Assembly: GCF_017833525.1 (NCBI RefSeq)
Contig: NZ_JAFICD010000005.1
Coordinates: 402,518-466,517 of the forward strand
DNA length: 64,000 bases
Reading direction: 5' to 3'
Origin: Duganella sp. 1411
GTDB taxonomy: Bacteria; Pseudomonadota; Gammaproteobacteria; Burkholderiales; Burkholderiaceae_D
The position numbers and the translations under genes are program-made. Under the pieces are notes generated by a model. That model did not search any database and had not been told where the DNA came from. It was given only the letters and a program-made list of their open reading frames with translations. Shown here in pieces: positions 62,429 through 64,000 of this stretch (position 1 is the first letter of the stretch; the number at the start of each line of letters is the position of its first letter).

Positions 62429-62953
62429 TTAATTCAGCAACAGCGGAAGAATGGTGGAAGTCGATGCGCCCGCTCCGACCGATACTGCAAAGTTTGCCGT
62501 AGTGCTATTTGTGAAAGTATCCTCGTCATGCGTGACCGTGTAGGCATACTGCCCCACGGCGCTTTTTGCGGGGATCGTCACCTTAACGGTCGGGTTTTCG
62601 CACCCCAAATACGTAATACCATTTGACAGCCATTGGCTTACGGTGACGCATGTTACAGGGCCGGAAAAATACGGCGTGGTTAATTGACTTCCAGCATAAA
62701 GCTTGACTGGGAAATACAACATATAGCATTTCACTGGCGCGCAAACCTGATAAAAATCAGATTTCACGAGTACCCTTCCGACAAATTTCACATCGACGGT
62801 GGTGGTCGCATTCGGTTTTGCGACAGGAGAACTTGGTAATACAGTCATCGAAGCAGCACATACCGAGCCGGCCGTCATTACGCCAAGCAAAACGCCAAGC
62901 GCCATGAGCACGGATCGACCGGCCTTAATATTAAAAATTTCAAAAATTCGCAT
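62429..62953 (-). CDS. Small secreted cysteine-containing protein of unknown function
   Basis: 174 residues from ATG 62953, which has AGGAAG at normal spacing; the frame to 63052 is not used. The signal peptide is clear (SVLMALGVLLGVMTAGSVCAA). The mature chain is Thr/Val/Ser-rich and probably all-beta. It contains four cysteines (VCAPVKCYM, PVTCVTV, GCENP), suggesting two disulfides, and ends in a hydrophobic LPLLLN. GC content is lower than in most of the window. No family recognised. Confidence 0.7.
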   Translation of the reverse strand: MRIFEIFNIKAGRSVLMALGVLLGVMTAGSVCAASMTVLPSSPVAKPNATTTVDVKFVGRVLVKSDFYQVCAPVKCYMLYFPVKLYAGSQLTTPYFSGPVTCVTVSQWLSNGITYLGCENPTVKVTIPAKSAVGQYAYTVTHDEDTFTNSTTANFAVSVGAGASTSTILPLLLN

Positions 62954-63206
62954 GAGATGCTTCCTAATATTCTTTAAAAAGTGCTTTAGGCGGCCATTAA
63001 ATTTCGCGCGCCATCCGCCACCGCAGGCCGAACCACAGCTCGCAGTCACCAATGACTGAAATTCACATTGAAATTTGCTTTACGCAAAAATACTTGGATA
63101 ACCGCGCCATTTCTTTCAAGGACAAAGAATTAAGTGGCGCGATTGTTAGCAACGATTTAGCCAATCAGAACTGAATTAGCTGACGCTACGCAAGCAGGAT
63201 ATGCGA

Positions 63207-63557
63207 TCAGATAGGAAACGCGAACGAAACGCTAGCGGCACTTTCGCGGTCGCCCCACACGTCGCAGTTGCCGCTTCCGGATACGTTGACGATCAAGCCT
63301 TGTGCTTGTGCGGCGAGGATCGACGCGATCATCGCTTTGCCCGCTGCGCTGTTATTGTCGATGGCGAACTCATTGCTTGTGGCGCAGGCCGGACGGCCCG
63401 AGTTCGTGCCGACGTTAAACGCCCACAGCGCGGCGCGGGTAGCCGTGATTCCAGCGACCTTTCCGGAAGCGCTGCCGGCATATGCATTGAAGGAGAACAG
63501 GGATAAGGCTGCTGCGGTGGTCAGGAGCGCGACGCGGAATTTGGATGTAGTGGTCAT
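63207..63557 (-). CDS. Small secreted protein of unknown function
   Basis: 116 residues from ATG 63557; the frame to 63680 has no better start. Signal peptide to ~residue 27 (FSFNAYAG). The mature part carries two cysteines (RPACATSNEFAIDNNSAAG and SGSGNCDVWGD) probably forming one disulfide. The layout resembles a group of short exported proteins in Massilia, Shewanella and relatives, by recollection only. It precedes the other small secreted gene on the same strand, ~250 bases apart. Confidence 0.68.
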   Translation of the reverse strand: MTTTSKFRVALLTTAAALSLFSFNAYAGSASGKVAGITATRAALWAFNVGTNSGRPACATSNEFAIDNNSAAGKAMIASILAAQAQGLIVNVSGSGNCDVWGDRESAASVSFAFPI

Positions 63558-63833
63558 AGATAATAGGTCTAAAGTTATTCCATGGTTTATCAAATCAATG
63601 CCTCCGCAATAAGCAGCGTGTCCGGAGGATTCGAATGTGCAAGTAACGATGGGGTGTATCGACGAAAGATGATTACCCAAACGTTCACACTACCGCAGCC
63701 AGTAACTTCAGCAGCGACATATATATAATATACAACATTTCTTTTTTTGAAAAGAACAATTTTTATATTTTTATAAGCAGAAACCGATCACGGCGGAGCG
63801 GTTCGCCGATTGTTTTTTCGATTCAGTCTAAAA

Positions 63834-63871
63834 CACGTAGGGCGGATTACGCTGCGCTAATCCGCCCTACG
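63834..63871. repeat. Minimal family B repeat, copy 6
   Basis: Only one hairpin unit is present: CACGTAGGGCGGATTA, a CGCTGCGC loop region, then TAATCCGCCCTACG. The second hairpin and central spacer of the full element are absent. Confidence 0.88.
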
Positions 63872-63999
63872 AGGTTGTGAATTTTTCGATTTCCTGTCCT
63901 GGTCGGGTAGACGATGTCCGGCTCGATGGCATTTGCCGCCAGGTGATGTTTTACACCGGCGAAAAGTTGTTTTACTTGTTTGGAGATGCCTTGGAAGGC
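63847..63999 (-). CDS. Possible 3' end of a gene cut by the window edge
   Basis: The minus strand is open for 51 codons from the right edge to a TAA inside the family B repeat. The residues (FQGISKQVKQLFAGVKHH, then PDIVYPTRTGNRKIH) look protein-like, and the last ~7 residues are repeat-derived. No start is available, so reality and function remain uncertain. Confidence 0.3.
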   Translation of the reverse strand, partial: AFQGISKQVKQLFAGVKHHLAANAIEPDIVYPTRTGNRKIHNLVGRISAA

Positions 64000-64000
64000 A

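Larger units (their letters stand above)
63558..64000. other. 443-bp AT-rich end region
   Basis: No complete gene. It contains an AT-rich stretch (63710-63780), a minimal family B repeat and the end of a possible minus-strand gene cut by the window edge, listed separately. Confidence 0.6.

Overview
The window is a gene-dense, GC-rich chromosomal stretch of a betaproteobacterium, most likely an Oxalobacteraceae member close to Massilia, Duganella or Janthinobacterium. That placement is an inference. It rests on the glucokinase fused to an RpiR/HexR-type regulator, a groSL operon with a CIRCE operator, a phasin gene, large TonB-dependent glucan uptake machinery, and many small palindromic intergenic repeats. 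No rRNA, tRNA, CRISPR array, prophage or complete insertion sequence was seen.

Layout. Positions 1-17,700 are mixed housekeeping and accessory genes: a CHASE-type histidine kinase (cut by the left edge), a sugar isomerase/PhyH oxygenase pair with a divergent LysR regulator, an M29 aminopeptidase, a lipoprotein, a TPR-GGDEF protein, an MdlA/MdlB-like ABC exporter pair, a phasin, a CodA-like deaminase, two overlapping GNAT acetyltransferases and a chemoreceptor. Positions 17,800-49,700 are dominated by an alpha-glucan (starch/maltodextrin) utilisation locus: a secreted glycosidase-esterase fusion, a TonB receptor, GH31, an SLC45-like MFS sugar carrier, phosphoglucomutase, a MalS-like GH13 amylase, pullulanase, a cytoplasmic GH13 alpha-glucosidase, and glucokinase-RpiR. 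The logic is outer-membrane uptake, periplasmic debranching and hydrolysis, inner-membrane transport, then conversion to glucose 6-phosphate. A 15-bp palindrome (TGTAGT-N3-ACTACA) recurs in two of its divergent promoter regions and may be its operator. No LacI-type regulator gene lies in the window.

Inserted in this stretch are a LysE/RhtB exporter with an Lrp regulator, an M2 peptidase, a GAF-GGDEF-EAL protein, and an APS kinase-sulfotransferase pair. Positions 49,800-51,700 hold a His-rich PadR regulator and an MFS exporter in an operon, preceded by three TATATCT boxes spaced exactly 15 bp apart. Positions 53,370-56,971 are a galactan/galactose island (DgoK kinase, DgoA aldolase, SMP-30 lactonase, secreted GH53 galactanase). 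The right end has groSL, a membrane-tethered XRE regulator and small secreted proteins of lower GC.

Two families of palindromic repeats occur throughout. Family A has 31-bp arms and four sites, three of them between convergent genes. Family B is a two-hairpin element starting GTAGGGCGGATTA and has six sites, one of them inside a larger inverted repeat. Two c-di-GMP proteins are mirror images of each other: one has an intact GGDEF and a ruined EAL, the other a ruined GGDEF and an intact EAL.
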